From positions 1 to 19,384 of the forward strand of contig JAFADP010000131.1 of NCBI GenBank assembly GCA_023424785.1: DNA of 19,384 nucleotides, in the 5' to 3' direction. A program made the translations under genes and the position numbers. This document shows positions 5,838 to 13,571 of the stretch, piece by piece. Within the stretch, counting starts at the first letter, position 1; every line of letters begins with the position of its first letter. The notes under the pieces were generated by a model. It ran no database searches and was not told where the DNA came from. It saw nothing but the letters and a program-made list of their open reading frames with translations. This stretch comes from Bacillota bacterium (GTDB lineage: Bacteria > Bacillota > Clostridia > Clostridiales > Clostridiaceae).

Positions 5838-6906
5838 GGTGAAGAAGATAAAAACATATATTTTCAATAATATATATAAGGTTTTAGTAGCCGTAATATT
5901 AGCTGTAAGTATTGCGTTCTTTATAATAGTAAAATATAAATTAGATAATTTAGTTAGAATTAATCCTAGTATATATATAGATATAAATAAAATACTTATT
6001 ATAATAGGTGCGTTTATTGGAGTAATTTTATTAATAATAATTTATTTTTTATATTTAATAAGAAGTAAAATAGTGGAGTTTTCTAACGTAATGAGTGAGG
6101 TTATTGATAAGATTATTTCTAAAGAAGAGAAAATAGTTTTTATTGAGGATGAAGAAAGTTTACTTTCTAAATTACAACATAAATTTAAAAAGCTTGTAGA
6201 TATTTTAGATAATGATAGAGAATCGGCTTTAAGAGAAAAGGATAATATTAAATCACTTATTGCAGATATATCTCATCAGATAAAAACTCCTATAGCTAAC
6301 ATTACTATGTATAATGACACTTTAATTGAGAGATATTTAACTAGGGATCAGCAAAGTATGTTTTTAAATAATATGAAGTTTCAAGTTTCAAAGCTTGAAT
6401 GGTTAGTACAATCATTGATTAAGATGTCACGTCTTGAAAGTAATATAATAGCTTTGAATAAGATGGAAAGTAGTTTAAGTGATACCATAGCTAATGCATT
6501 AAGTGGAGTGTTTTTAAAAGCTGAAGAAAAAAACATTGAAGTAAAGGTAGAGTGTGATAGTAGTATAAAGGTATTTCATGATAAAAAGTGGACTAGTGAA
6601 GCTTTATTTAACATAATAGAAAATGCAGTAAAATATACACAAGCCAATGGTAGTATAAGTATAAATGTAGAAGAGTGGGAGTTATTTATTAAGATAGATA
6701 TTGAAGATACAGGAATGGGAATTTCTGAAGAGGATATAAATAATATATTTAAAAGATTTTATAGATGTAGTGATGTATCTCAAATTGAAGGTATTGGTAT
6801 TGGATTATACTTAACTAATGAAATAATTACTAAACAAGGTGGATATATTAAAGTAAAATCTAATAAGGGAATTGGAACAACTTTTTCAGTGTTCTTGCCA
6901 AGATAA
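5830..6906 (+). CDS. Sensor histidine kinase with very short extracellular loop
   Basis: A 358-residue kinase with two membrane helices (about 17-35 and 54-77) joined by a loop of only about 18 residues, and no clear HAMP domain. The dimerisation/phosphotransfer motif is ISHQIKTPI with His149. The ATPase domain has the N box (IIENAVKYT, Asn265), G1 (DTGMGI, 293-298) and G2 (GIGIGLYL, 321-328). Such intramembrane-sensing kinases of the BceS type do not bind the signal themselves but sense the flux of a partner ABC transporter. The gene begins with GTG inside the last codons of the regulator gene, so the two are coupled. An ABC transporter follows after a terminator, in line with that model. 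Confidence 0.87.
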   Translation: MNKVKKIKTYIFNNIYKVLVAVILAVSIAFFIIVKYKLDNLVRINPSIYIDINKILIIIGAFIGVILLIIIYFLYLIRSKIVEFSNVMSEVIDKIISKEEKIVFIEDEESLLSKLQHKFKKLVDILDNDRESALREKDNIKSLIADISHQIKTPIANITMYNDTLIERYLTRDQQSMFLNNMKFQVSKLEWLVQSLIKMSRLESNIIALNKMESSLSDTIANALSGVFLKAEEKNIEVKVECDSSIKVFHDKKWTSEALFNIIENAVKYTQANGSISINVEEWELFIKIDIEDTGMGISEEDINNIFKRFYRCSDVSQIEGIGIGLYLTNEIITKQGGYIKVKSNKGIGTTFSVFLPR

Positions 6907-6940
6907 AGTAGTTAATGGTAAAAATTAAGTTGGTTTTTAT

Positions 6941-6980
6941 AAAATAAAAGGAAGTTCGATTATGAACTTCCTTTATTTTA
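6941..6980 (+). terminator. Terminator after the kinase gene
   Basis: AAAGGAAGTTC (6947-6957) pairs with GAACTTCCTTT across a 6-nt loop. Flanking A and T runs extend the stem and give tails on both strands. It separates the regulator-kinase pair from the ABC genes. Confidence 0.75.
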
Positions 6981-7064
6981 TATTAAAGATAATTATCACA
7001 AACTTGTTACATTTAAGTTCATTAATATCTCAAAGCTGTGAGGATTTAGTGTGATCATACATGA

Positions 7065-7082
7065 TATCCTAATTATAGGATA
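7065..7082. promoter_or_regulatory. Inverted repeat upstream of the ABC transporter
   Basis: TATCCTA and TAGGATA form a perfect 7-bp inverted repeat with a 4-bp centre, 48 bp before the ATPase start. It may be an operator for the ABC operon. A clear promoter around it could not be assigned. Confidence 0.3.
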
Positions 7083-7129
7083 AGAAATGAAATTGAAATA
7101 AATAATTTAACATATAGAGGGGATTTTTT

Positions 7130-7804
7130 ATGAGTATATTAAGAACTGAAGGTTTAAAAAAATATTATGGTAAAGATGAAAATTTAGTGAGAGCTTTAGA
7201 TGGAGTTAATCTTGAAATAAATAAAGGTGAGTTTGTTGCAATAGTAGGAACTTCAGGATCAGGAAAAAGTACGTTACTTCACATGCTTGGAGGATTAGAT
7301 AGGCCATCAGAAGGTAAGGTAATAGTAGATGATAAAGATATTTTTTCAATGAATGATGATGAGCTTACAATTTTTAGACGTAGAAATATAGGTTTTGTAT
7401 TTCAAAGCTATAATTTAGTTCCAATATTAAATGTTTATGAAAATATAGTATTACCTATAGAATTAGATGGAAATAAAGTTGATGAAAGGTATGTTAATAC
7501 TATAATTGAAACTTTAGGATTAGGAGATAAAATTAATAGATTACCTAATAAGTTATCTGGTGGACAACAACAAAGGGTTGCAATAGCAAGAGCTCTTGCA
7601 ACAAAACCATCAATACTATTTGCAGATGAACCTACTGGAAATCTTGATTCAAAGACAGAGCAAGAGGTTTTAGGTTTATTAAAAGTAACAAGTAAGAAGT
7701 TTAATCAAACAATAGTTATGATAACTCATAATGAACAAATAGCACAAATGGCAGATAGAATTATAAGGATTGAAGATGGAAAGATAGTATTGCAAAGGGG
7801 GTAG
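7130..7804 (+). CDS. ABC transporter ATP-binding protein (MacB/LolD-type)
   Basis: A 224-residue ATPase of the MacB/LolD/FtsE group. It has the Walker A GTSGSGKST (40-48), Q-loop Gln92, signature LSGGQQQR (142-149), Walker B ILFADEP (162-168, catalytic Glu167), the D-loop NLDS and His200. The start ATG has AGAGGGG 7 nt upstream. The stop lies 6 nt before the permease ATG, so the two form one transporter. It powers a mechanotransmission-type exporter or peptide-detoxifying pump rather than a classic translocator with a substrate channel. The own promoter region (6981-7129) suggests inducible expression, presumably by the upstream two-component system. Confidence 0.93.
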   Translation: MSILRTEGLKKYYGKDENLVRALDGVNLEINKGEFVAIVGTSGSGKSTLLHMLGGLDRPSEGKVIVDDKDIFSMNDDELTIFRRRNIGFVFQSYNLVPILNVYENIVLPIELDGNKVDERYVNTIIETLGLGDKINRLPNKLSGGQQQRVAIARALATKPSILFADEPTGNLDSKTEQEVLGLLKVTSKKFNQTIVMITHNEQIAQMADRIIRIEDGKIVLQRG

Positions 7805-7810
7805 GATTTG

Positions 7811-10396
7811 ATGCTAGAAAATAATAATAAAGAGATTATAAAGAAGTTAAGTAATAGAAGCTTAAAGGTTAATAAAATGAGAAATGTTTTTGCAATATTA
7901 GCAATAGCATTAACTACCTTGCTTATAACTACTACAATTACAGGTGGAATTACTTTTTATAATACTAATAAAGCTTATATGAATGTTAGTACTTATGGAA
8001 TAGATGCAGATGGATATATAAATATAAATGATGAAGAGAGTTTAAAAAAGATAGATAATATAAAAAAAATGTCAGTTGTACAATTAGCAAGCGAAGATAC
8101 TATAAAGAATAGTACTTTAGCTAAAGAGCAGGTTGTACTTGAGGCAACTGATGATAAGGCTGCGTATGAAATGATGGCAATAGTACCTATAGAAGGAGCT
8201 TATCCTAAAGATGCAGAAGATATATTATTACCAACATGGGTGCTAGATTTATTAGAAATAGATAAAAAGGTTGGAGAGAGAGTTAATTTAGATATAGTTA
8301 TAAATGAAGAGATTAAGAGTATAGAGTTTAACCTTTGTGGATACTATGAATCATTAGTTACAAGAGGAGTTGGAAGAACTAGAGCTTTAGTATCGAATAA
8401 GTTTGTAGATAAATATAATAAGGATATTACTAATATAGAAGGAGCAAAGACAGCATATGTTAATCTTAAAAATATAAAATCAAACTCTAGTTATGAGACA
8501 GTTCAAGATGAGTTAGAAAAGATATCTAATGAGATAGGTGGAAATAAAGCAAAAGCACATCCTAAATATGAAAAAGCTGAAGGGGGAAAAATAAACAATG
8601 ATGTAATACAGCAAGGGATAGCTGTATTAATAGCAATAATTTTAGTAATAGCTACAGGGTATTTAATTATATATAATATTTTTTATATATCAGTTACTAA
8701 GGATATAAAGTTTTATGGGTTATTAAAAACTATAGGAACAACATCAAAACAGCTAAAAAGAATAATAATAAAACAAGCCTTTAAGTTATCTAGTATAGGA
8801 ATTCCAATAGGATTAATATTAGGTTATGGAGTTTCTGTTTTAATATTACCTATAGCATTATCATTTACCGTATTTGGAAATATAGTTATAGTTTCTAAAA
8901 GTCCAGTAATATTTATATTATCAATTATGTTTTCTCTGCTAACAGTTTTAATTAGCTGTAATAAGCCAGGAAAAATAGCAGGAAAGGTATCACCAATTGA
9001 AGCAGTAAGATTTGTATCCTCTGATGCAGATAAGTCTAAGAAAAAGGATAAAAAGGGTACTAATGGAGCTAAACTTCACAAGATGGCTTGGGGAAATATA
9101 GTAAAAAGTAAAAAGAGAGTAATATTATCAGTTCTTTCAATATCTTTAAGTGCTATTATAGTTATATTTACAGTAAATACTACTATTGGAATTAATCCAG
9201 AGAAACATGCAGAAGATCAAATGGTAGCAGATATTTCAGTTAATAATGTTATAGGACAGTTCTGGGGAAAAGCTGAGTATCAACCTATAACTGAAGATAT
9301 TATATCTAAGATACAAGCTTTAGACTTTGTTAGAGATTTAAGAAAAAATTATAGTGCAATAGTTCCAACAACTGATGGAATGATGTTTGATTTTGGAGTT
9401 GAATTGAAACTTGAAGGTAAGCTTAAAGACGAGTTTGATCTAGGAGAAAAATCAGGAAATCAAAACATAAGATACAGTATGTTTTCACCTACTGATAATA
9501 AAATAAAAACAAACATAACAGCTTTAAATAGTAATAGATTAGATGAAGAGTTAAAAAAGTTTGAAGTAATTGATGGAGAGATTAATGCTGAGAAATTTAA
9601 AACAGGAGATTATATAATTTACAACGTTTTTGAAGGACAACCACATGTAATAAAAGTTGGAGATATTATTCCTTTTACAATGATGATTAAAGATAAGGAT
9701 GATAATTTTAAAGAAATAACAAAAGAATTTGAGGTTATGGCTATAGTAGCAGATAGAACAGAGGGAGGGTCTGTTAACAATATTGATAATTTTAATATAG
9801 AAGAAGAAGCATTCAAAGAATTATTCCCTAATTATAAAGATTATATAAGAAGTATAGATATTGACTTAAAGGATAATGTTGATTTGGTAATGGCTGATAA
9901 TGAAATAAATAAGATTATAAATGAATCAGGAAATATTATGTTGCTATTAACTTCTAAAAACTTTTATATAGAAGGTATGAAAGAAATGAAATCTATATTT
10001 TTAATTGTAGGTGGAGTACTAGCGTTTATATTAGGATTAATTGGACTTATAAATGTTTCAAATACAATGATAACGTCAATGATTTCAAGAAGAGTTGAAT
10101 TTGCAATGCTTGAATCAATTGGAATGACTAAATCACAACAAAAGAAGATGATTATTTATGAAGGCTTATATTATATAGCTTTAACAAGTATTGTAATAAT
10201 ACCTGTAGGACTTATAACAAGTTTTATAGCACCAATGATGCTACCTATAGCAGGAGGATTTAATTTGATATCCTATTTAATATCTGTACTATTATCTTTA
10301 ATTTTAATATCAGTATTAATAATATCAGTTTCTTTGATAGGATATAGATGTATAAGTAAAGAAAGTTTAATTGAAAGGTTAAGGGTGGTAGAATAG
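7811..10396 (+). CDS. FtsX/MacB-type ABC transporter permease (861 aa)
   Basis: A large permease with two FtsX modules. The first has a membrane helix at about 26-50, an extracytoplasmic domain at about 51-268, and three helices to about 385. After a basic cytoplasmic linker (SKKKDKKG) the second repeats the pattern: helix about 437-460, extracytoplasmic domain about 461-725, three helices to about 850. The coupling-helix motifs FYGLLKTIGTTSKQ and FAMLESIGMTKSQ follow the corresponding helices. The 8-helix, two-domain layout differs from 10-helix BceB. The ATG at 7811 is preferred over the TTG at 7808 because GGGGG lies 9 nt upstream. With the kinase pair before it and the MccF-like peptidase after it, resistance to a peptide antibiotic is likely; the substrate is unknown. 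Confidence 0.9.
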   Translation: MLENNNKEIIKKLSNRSLKVNKMRNVFAILAIALTTLLITTTITGGITFYNTNKAYMNVSTYGIDADGYININDEESLKKIDNIKKMSVVQLASEDTIKNSTLAKEQVVLEATDDKAAYEMMAIVPIEGAYPKDAEDILLPTWVLDLLEIDKKVGERVNLDIVINEEIKSIEFNLCGYYESLVTRGVGRTRALVSNKFVDKYNKDITNIEGAKTAYVNLKNIKSNSSYETVQDELEKISNEIGGNKAKAHPKYEKAEGGKINNDVIQQGIAVLIAIILVIATGYLIIYNIFYISVTKDIKFYGLLKTIGTTSKQLKRIIIKQAFKLSSIGIPIGLILGYGVSVLILPIALSFTVFGNIVIVSKSPVIFILSIMFSLLTVLISCNKPGKIAGKVSPIEAVRFVSSDADKSKKKDKKGTNGAKLHKMAWGNIVKSKKRVILSVLSISLSAIIVIFTVNTTIGINPEKHAEDQMVADISVNNVIGQFWGKAEYQPITEDIISKIQALDFVRDLRKNYSAIVPTTDGMMFDFGVELKLEGKLKDEFDLGEKSGNQNIRYSMFSPTDNKIKTNITALNSNRLDEELKKFEVIDGEINAEKFKTGDYIIYNVFEGQPHVIKVGDIIPFTMMIKDKDDNFKEITKEFEVMAIVADRTEGGSVNNIDNFNIEEEAFKELFPNYKDYIRSIDIDLKDNVDLVMADNEINKIINESGNIMLLLTSKNFYIEGMKEMKSIFLIVGGVLAFILGLIGLINVSNTMITSMISRRVEFAMLESIGMTKSQQKKMIIYEGLYYIALTSIVIIPVGLITSFIAPMMLPIAGGFNLISYLISVLLSLILISVLIISVSLIGYRCISKESLIERLRVVE

Positions 10397-10478
10397 TTGA
10401 TAAGTTCATAGCAATATGCCACAAATTTAAAAGAAATAAATACTAGTATAAAATGAAAAGTAGTTCGCATTTGGGTGC

Positions 10479-10515
10479 GATATGGAGAACCGTATCATAA
10501 GTAAGTGAGGTTTTT
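10479..10515 (+). repeat. Dispersed hairpin motif, copy 2
   Basis: GATATGG, loop AGAA, CCGTATC (10479-10496), then a tail ending AAGTGAGGTTTTT. A second hairpin, TCGCA (10465-10469) with TGCGA (10476-10480), lies directly upstream and overlaps the first by two bases, so the two are alternatives or stack in turn. The motif lies 82 nt after the permease stop, in the same orientation. Confidence 0.5.
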
Positions 10516-10517
10516 AG

Positions 10518-10557
10518 CCTTAGACATTGAAATAACTTGTCTAAGGTTATTTTTATT
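10518..10557 (+). terminator. Terminator after the ABC permease
   Basis: CCTTAGACA (10518-10526) pairs with TGTCTAAGG (10538-10546), followed by TTATTTTTATT. A strong Rho-independent terminator. Confidence 0.85.
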
Positions 10558-10592
10558 AAAATAAATACTGCATCATAAGTGATGTTAATTTA

Positions 10593-10601
10593 TGGTATAA
10601 T
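10593..10601 (+). promoter_or_regulatory. Extended -10 promoter of the S66 peptidase gene
   Basis: TGGTATAAT lies 23 bp before the start codon. A small hairpin (CATCA/TGATG, 10571-10584) sits where the -35 would be; no consensus -35 is visible. Confidence 0.5.
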
Positions 10602-10624
10602 ATTTATAAAGAGGGGGCTAAAAT

Positions 10625-11665
10625 ATGTTAAATTTAATAAAGCCACCTGCTCTTAAAAGAGGAGATAAAATAGCAACTGTAAGTTTGTCTTGGGGAGGAG
10701 CAGGAGATAAAGAAGTATTATGGAGATATAACCAAGGTAAGAAAAGACTTCAAGAGGAGTTTGGACTTGAAGTTATTGAGATGGAGAATACATTAAAGGG
10801 AAGTGAATATTTATATAAACATCCAGAAAAAAGAGCAGAAGATTTTATGAATGCTTTTAAGGATAAATCAATTAAAGGAATTTTTTCATGTATTGGTGGA
10901 GATGAGAGCATAAGAATGCTTCCATTTATAGACTTTAATATTATAAAAGAAAATCCTAAAGTATTCATTGGATATTCAGATACAACAGTGGCACATATGA
11001 TGTGTTTAAAAGCAGGAGTATCTAGTTTTTATGGTCCAGCCATTTTATCAGAGTTTGCTGAAAATGTTAAAATGTTTGATTATACAAAGCATTGGGTTAA
11101 TAAAGTATTGTTTAATGCAGAGCAAATAGGGGAAATACATTCATCAGATATATGGACCAGTGAATATTTACCATGGAATGAAAGTAATAAAAATATCAGT
11201 AGGAGTACTAAAGCACATAATGGTGTGGAGGTTTTACAAGGTAATGGTAAAGCAAGGGGAAAATTAATTGGTGGTTGTATTGAAGTTTTAGAAATGATTA
11301 AAGGAACAAAAATTTGGCCAGAGGAAGATATGTGGAATGAAGCAATATTATTTCTTGAAACTTCAGAGGATACACCAAGTCCTACATACTTTGAGTATTG
11401 GCTTAGGAATTATGGTTCACAAGGTATTTTAGAAAAGGTTAATGGAGTAATTTTTGGTAAACCATATGACAATAAGTATTATGAAGAATATAAAAATGTG
11501 ATTAATAAAGTTATTAAAGATGAATTGAATCTTAAGAATTTACCTATAATGTATAATATGAATTTTGGGCATACAGCGCCAATGATGATAATTCCATATG
11601 GAGCATTAGCAGAAATTGATTGTAATAATAAGAAGTTTTCCATATTGGAAGTAGGTGTATCATAA
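10625..11665 (+). CDS. MccF-like S66-family serine peptidase (LD-carboxypeptidase fold)
   Basis: A 346-residue S66 peptidase. The catalytic Ser118 sits in GYSDTT (116-121), matching the position of the MccF nucleophile. The expected Glu is Glu245 in FLETSED and the His is His316 in NFGHTAPM. Motifs FSCIGGDES (87-95) and GPAILSEF are also typical. Family members either trim L,D-peptide bonds in recycled muropeptides (LdcA) or cleave aminoacyl-nucleotide antibiotics such as microcin C7 (MccF). The missing signal peptide puts it in the cytoplasm. A strong ribosome binding site (GAGGGGG) precedes the ATG. Its place right after a peptide-type ABC exporter supports a self-protection or antibiotic-hydrolysing role, but it has its own promoter. 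Confidence 0.9.
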   Translation: MLNLIKPPALKRGDKIATVSLSWGGAGDKEVLWRYNQGKKRLQEEFGLEVIEMENTLKGSEYLYKHPEKRAEDFMNAFKDKSIKGIFSCIGGDESIRMLPFIDFNIIKENPKVFIGYSDTTVAHMMCLKAGVSSFYGPAILSEFAENVKMFDYTKHWVNKVLFNAEQIGEIHSSDIWTSEYLPWNESNKNISRSTKAHNGVEVLQGNGKARGKLIGGCIEVLEMIKGTKIWPEEDMWNEAILFLETSEDTPSPTYFEYWLRNYGSQGILEKVNGVIFGKPYDNKYYEEYKNVINKVIKDELNLKNLPIMYNMNFGHTAPMMIIPYGALAEIDCNNKKFSILEVGVS

Positions 11666-11679
11666 TTTAAAAAATTAAT

Positions 11680-11820
11680 ATGAGTTATGAATTATGAATT
11701 TAGGAATAAACTTATAAGTTTAGAAAATTGTATAATTAAGAGTGAAAAATTAAAAATTAATTAGCTAGTTTAAATTAAATATGCTTTAACATGAGTTATT
11801 AATTAATAATAAGAAATATA
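11680..11820. repeat. A/T-rich intergenic repeat with ATGAGTTAT direct copies
   Basis: ATGAGTTATGAATTATGAATT at 11680 and a related ATGAGTTATTAATTAATAAT at 11791 lie 111 bp apart, with A/T-only filler. Such sequences are common between genes in clostridia. No gene, promoter or clear hairpin can be supported in 11666-11882 beyond this. Confidence 0.35.
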
Positions 11821-11882
11821 ACTTAATTAAAATGAAAAATTATGTGAATAGGGAAGTGATAGTTAGAGGAAAATACCTTTAG

Positions 11883-12089
11883 TTGTTGCTTCTTTTTATA
11901 TATTTAAGCTTTAGAATAATAAAAGGTGGTTTTTACTATAGTATAACAGATAATATTTTTGAGTTATCATATGATGAAGTAATTAAATATGCTAAAGATA
12001 ATAATTTCTATAATTCAACATATGAAAAATTAAATCTATTAATAAATAATGATAAGCCATCAATAGAATTTTATAAAAGCTTAATTTAG
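11883..12089 (+). CDS. Small hypothetical protein, possibly a gene fragment
   Basis: A 68-residue frame that I do not recognise. It starts with TTG directly after an in-frame stop; AGAGGA lies 12 nt upstream, which is long for a ribosome binding site. The first 12 residues are hydrophobic (LLLLFIYLSF), followed by a soluble part with FELSYDEVIKYAKDN and a stop 1 nt before the terminator at 12091. It may be a real small protein with one membrane segment or the last part of a decayed gene. The abrupt start favours a fragment. Confidence 0.35.
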   Translation: MLLLFIYLSFRIIKGGFYYSITDNIFELSYDEVIKYAKDNNFYNSTYEKLNLLINNDKPSIEFYKSLI

Positions 12090-12090
12090 T

Positions 12091-12130
12091 AAAACTCTTA
12101 CTTGTATTTAGATATACAGGTAAGAGTTTT
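12091..12130. terminator. Bidirectional terminator, copy 2
   Basis: AAAACTCTTAC (12091-12101) pairs with GTAAGAGTTTT (12120-12130). The stem sequence is identical to 255-293; only the loop differs. Confidence 0.75.
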
Positions 12131-12221
12131 TATGTAAAGCAATTAAGTTATTGTAAAATAACAACGTGATATATTTATTCAAAATGGAACAATATGGTAT
12201 GATAAAAATGTGAAGTAATGA
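12091..12221 (+). repeat. Intergenic repeat (terminator plus A/T-rich block), copy 2
   Basis: Related to 255-402. The block 12149-12221 contains GTGATATATTTATT, then TGGTATGAT, a candidate extended -10, then GAAGTAATG. Here it lies upstream of the isochorismatase-like gene and may provide its promoter. Confidence 0.5.
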
Positions 12222-12307
12222 ATAAATGTATTATAATGTAAATTGATAATTTTTCTGATAATATATAGATAAATGGGAATTTGATGAAATAATAGAGGAG
12301 TACATAA

Positions 12308-12832
12308 ATGGTTTTATTAGTGGTTGATACACAAAAATTATTAGTAAATAGTAAATTATATAATTTTGAAAATTTTATTATAAATATTAGGGAATTAATT
12401 AATACATCAAGAAAAAATAATATTGAAGTATTATATGTAATACATGATGATGGAGTAGGAAGTGATTTAACAAAAGGAAAAGATGGATTTGAAGTTTACG
12501 AAGAATTTAAGCCTATGGAACAAGAAAAGGTTTTTGTAAAAAATGTAAATAGTTCATTTGGAGGAACTGGTTTGTTAGAATATTTAAGAGAAAAGGGTGA
12601 AAAAGATATAATTATTGTTGGACTTCAAACTGATAAATGTATTGATGCTACCATAAAGAGTGGTTTTGAACATGGATTTAATATGATTGTACCAAGCTAT
12701 GCTAACTCAACTATTGATAATGACTTTTTTAGTGGAGAGCAAAGTTATAAGTATTATAATGAATTTATGTGGAATGATAGATATGCTAAATGTATTTCTA
12801 TTAATAAGGTATTTAATATGTTGGAACACTAA
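12308..12832 (+). CDS. Isochorismatase-family cysteine hydrolase
   Basis: A 174-residue protein of the isochorismatase/nicotinamidase fold. The catalytic triad is visible: Asp7 in LLVVDTQ, Lys78 in FVKNVNSSFGGT and Cys111 in GLQTDKCIDAT, with the usual GLQTDxC loop preceding it. Members hydrolyse isochorismate, nicotinamide, N-carbamoyl compounds or ureides. The metal-site pattern of nicotinamidase is not obvious, so the substrate is open. GAGGAG lies 7 nt before the ATG. A terminator follows at 12938-12976, and none of the neighbours belongs to a known isochorismatase pathway, so it appears monocistronic. Confidence 0.9.
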   Translation: MVLLVVDTQKLLVNSKLYNFENFIINIRELINTSRKNNIEVLYVIHDDGVGSDLTKGKDGFEVYEEFKPMEQEKVFVKNVNSSFGGTGLLEYLREKGEKDIIIVGLQTDKCIDATIKSGFEHGFNMIVPSYANSTIDNDFFSGEQSYKYYNEFMWNDRYAKCISINKVFNMLEH

Positions 12833-12937
12833 ATAGAGTATATTTAATCAATAATTTTAATCTATTACGAAATAATCTAAATATAAATATATATTATAGT
12901 TAAGAATAATATATTGAATAAAGATATTACTTACAAG

Positions 12938-12976
12938 AAACTTCTATGTGTAATTAGATTGCATATAGAAGTTTTT
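12938..12976 (+). terminator. Terminator between the hydrolase and the 108-aa gene
   Basis: AAACTTCTAT (12938-12947) pairs with ATAGAAGTTT (12964-12973), and the stem ends in a T-run. Confidence 0.75.
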
Positions 12977-12997
12977 ATGTTTTAGGGAGGGTTCATG

Positions 12998-13321
12998 ATG
13001 AAGAAGATTTATAAGAAAAATCAATTACTAGAAGTGAATAATATACCATCAGAAGTAATTGAAGGTATAAAAGCAACGATAGATATATTAAATATAGTTA
13101 ACTATATTATTTTTCTATATTCTGAGGATATATTTTTTTCTAAAGCGATACCAAATGATATTTTACAAAATAAAAACTTAATAGATGTTTCTAAACAATC
13201 TTCTATGGTAATATCGACTAATCCTTTTACAAAAGCGATTGAAAAGGCAAAAGATATATATGATTTAAATAAACATAATAATATACCTAATTTATTAAGT
13301 GAAAAATATAAGTTAAGATAA
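12998..13321 (+). CDS. Hypothetical 107-aa protein
   Basis: A small protein I do not recognise. GGGAGG (12985-12990) lies 7 nt before the second of two tandem ATGs, so the start at 12998 is preferred over 12995. The sequence is lysine- and asparagine-rich, predicted soluble, with two probable helices (PSEVIEGIKATIDILNIVNYI and NPFTKAIEKAKDIYDLNKHN) around a short beta-like stretch (YIIFLYS) and the segment DVSKQSSMVIST. No signal peptide, metal motif or DNA-binding motif is evident. It lies alone between a terminator and the RNA candidate downstream of the cooS-like gene. The good ribosome binding site supports a real gene. Confidence 0.65.
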   Translation: MKKIYKKNQLLEVNNIPSEVIEGIKATIDILNIVNYIIFLYSEDIFFSKAIPNDILQNKNLIDVSKQSSMVISTNPFTKAIEKAKDIYDLNKHNNIPNLLSEKYKLR

Positions 13322-13373
13322 TGACTATAATAAATACATCATTTAAAGAGTTATAATACAAGGAATCATTAAG

Positions 13374-13408
13374 AAACCTCACTTACAATAATTATGGAGA
13401 ACCGTATC
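13374..13408 (-). repeat. Dispersed hairpin motif, copy 3
   Basis: ATGG (13394-13397), loop AGAA, CCGTAT (13402-13407), with AAACCTCACTTA at the left (TAAGTGAGGTTT on the minus strand). On the minus strand it follows the pseudoknot RNA candidate and a small GGC-AC-GCC hairpin, as the 3' end of that structured stretch. Confidence 0.5.
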
Positions 13409-13448
13409 ACAAATAGCGGCGTGCCTTTTTAGAAACTAGTTAAAGTGA

Positions 13449-13520
13449 AAGCCAGCGAGTCTAAAGACGCTGGCTTAGAGTCTTATAGCCTCAGGGCAAG
13501 CTATCAAAAGCCCTGTGACT
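13449..13520 (-). ncRNA. Candidate structured RNA: strong hairpin plus H-type pseudoknot
   Basis: This is a GC-rich island in an A/T-rich gap, 52 nt after the cooS-like stop. It contains a 9-bp hairpin, AAGCCAGCG (13449-13457) with CGCTGGCTT (13468-13476). Next comes an interleaved pair of stems: ATAGC (13485-13489) with GCTAT (13500-13504), and CAGGGC (13492-13497) with GCCCTG (13510-13515). These have loops of 2, 2 and 5 nt, a textbook H-type pseudoknot. An outer AGTC/GACT pair (13479-13482, 13517-13520) encloses it. The structure is possible on both strands; minus is preferred because it then lies in the cooS transcript and ends in the shared hairpin-plus-tail at 13374. It has no protein-coding frame. 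A known clostridial RNA family (for example raiA) or a transposon-derived RNA are alternatives I cannot test here. Confidence 0.5.
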
Positions 13521-13571
13521 TAAATTATATTTTAATACTGTATTAGGACATAGCTAATTTATTAAAAAATA

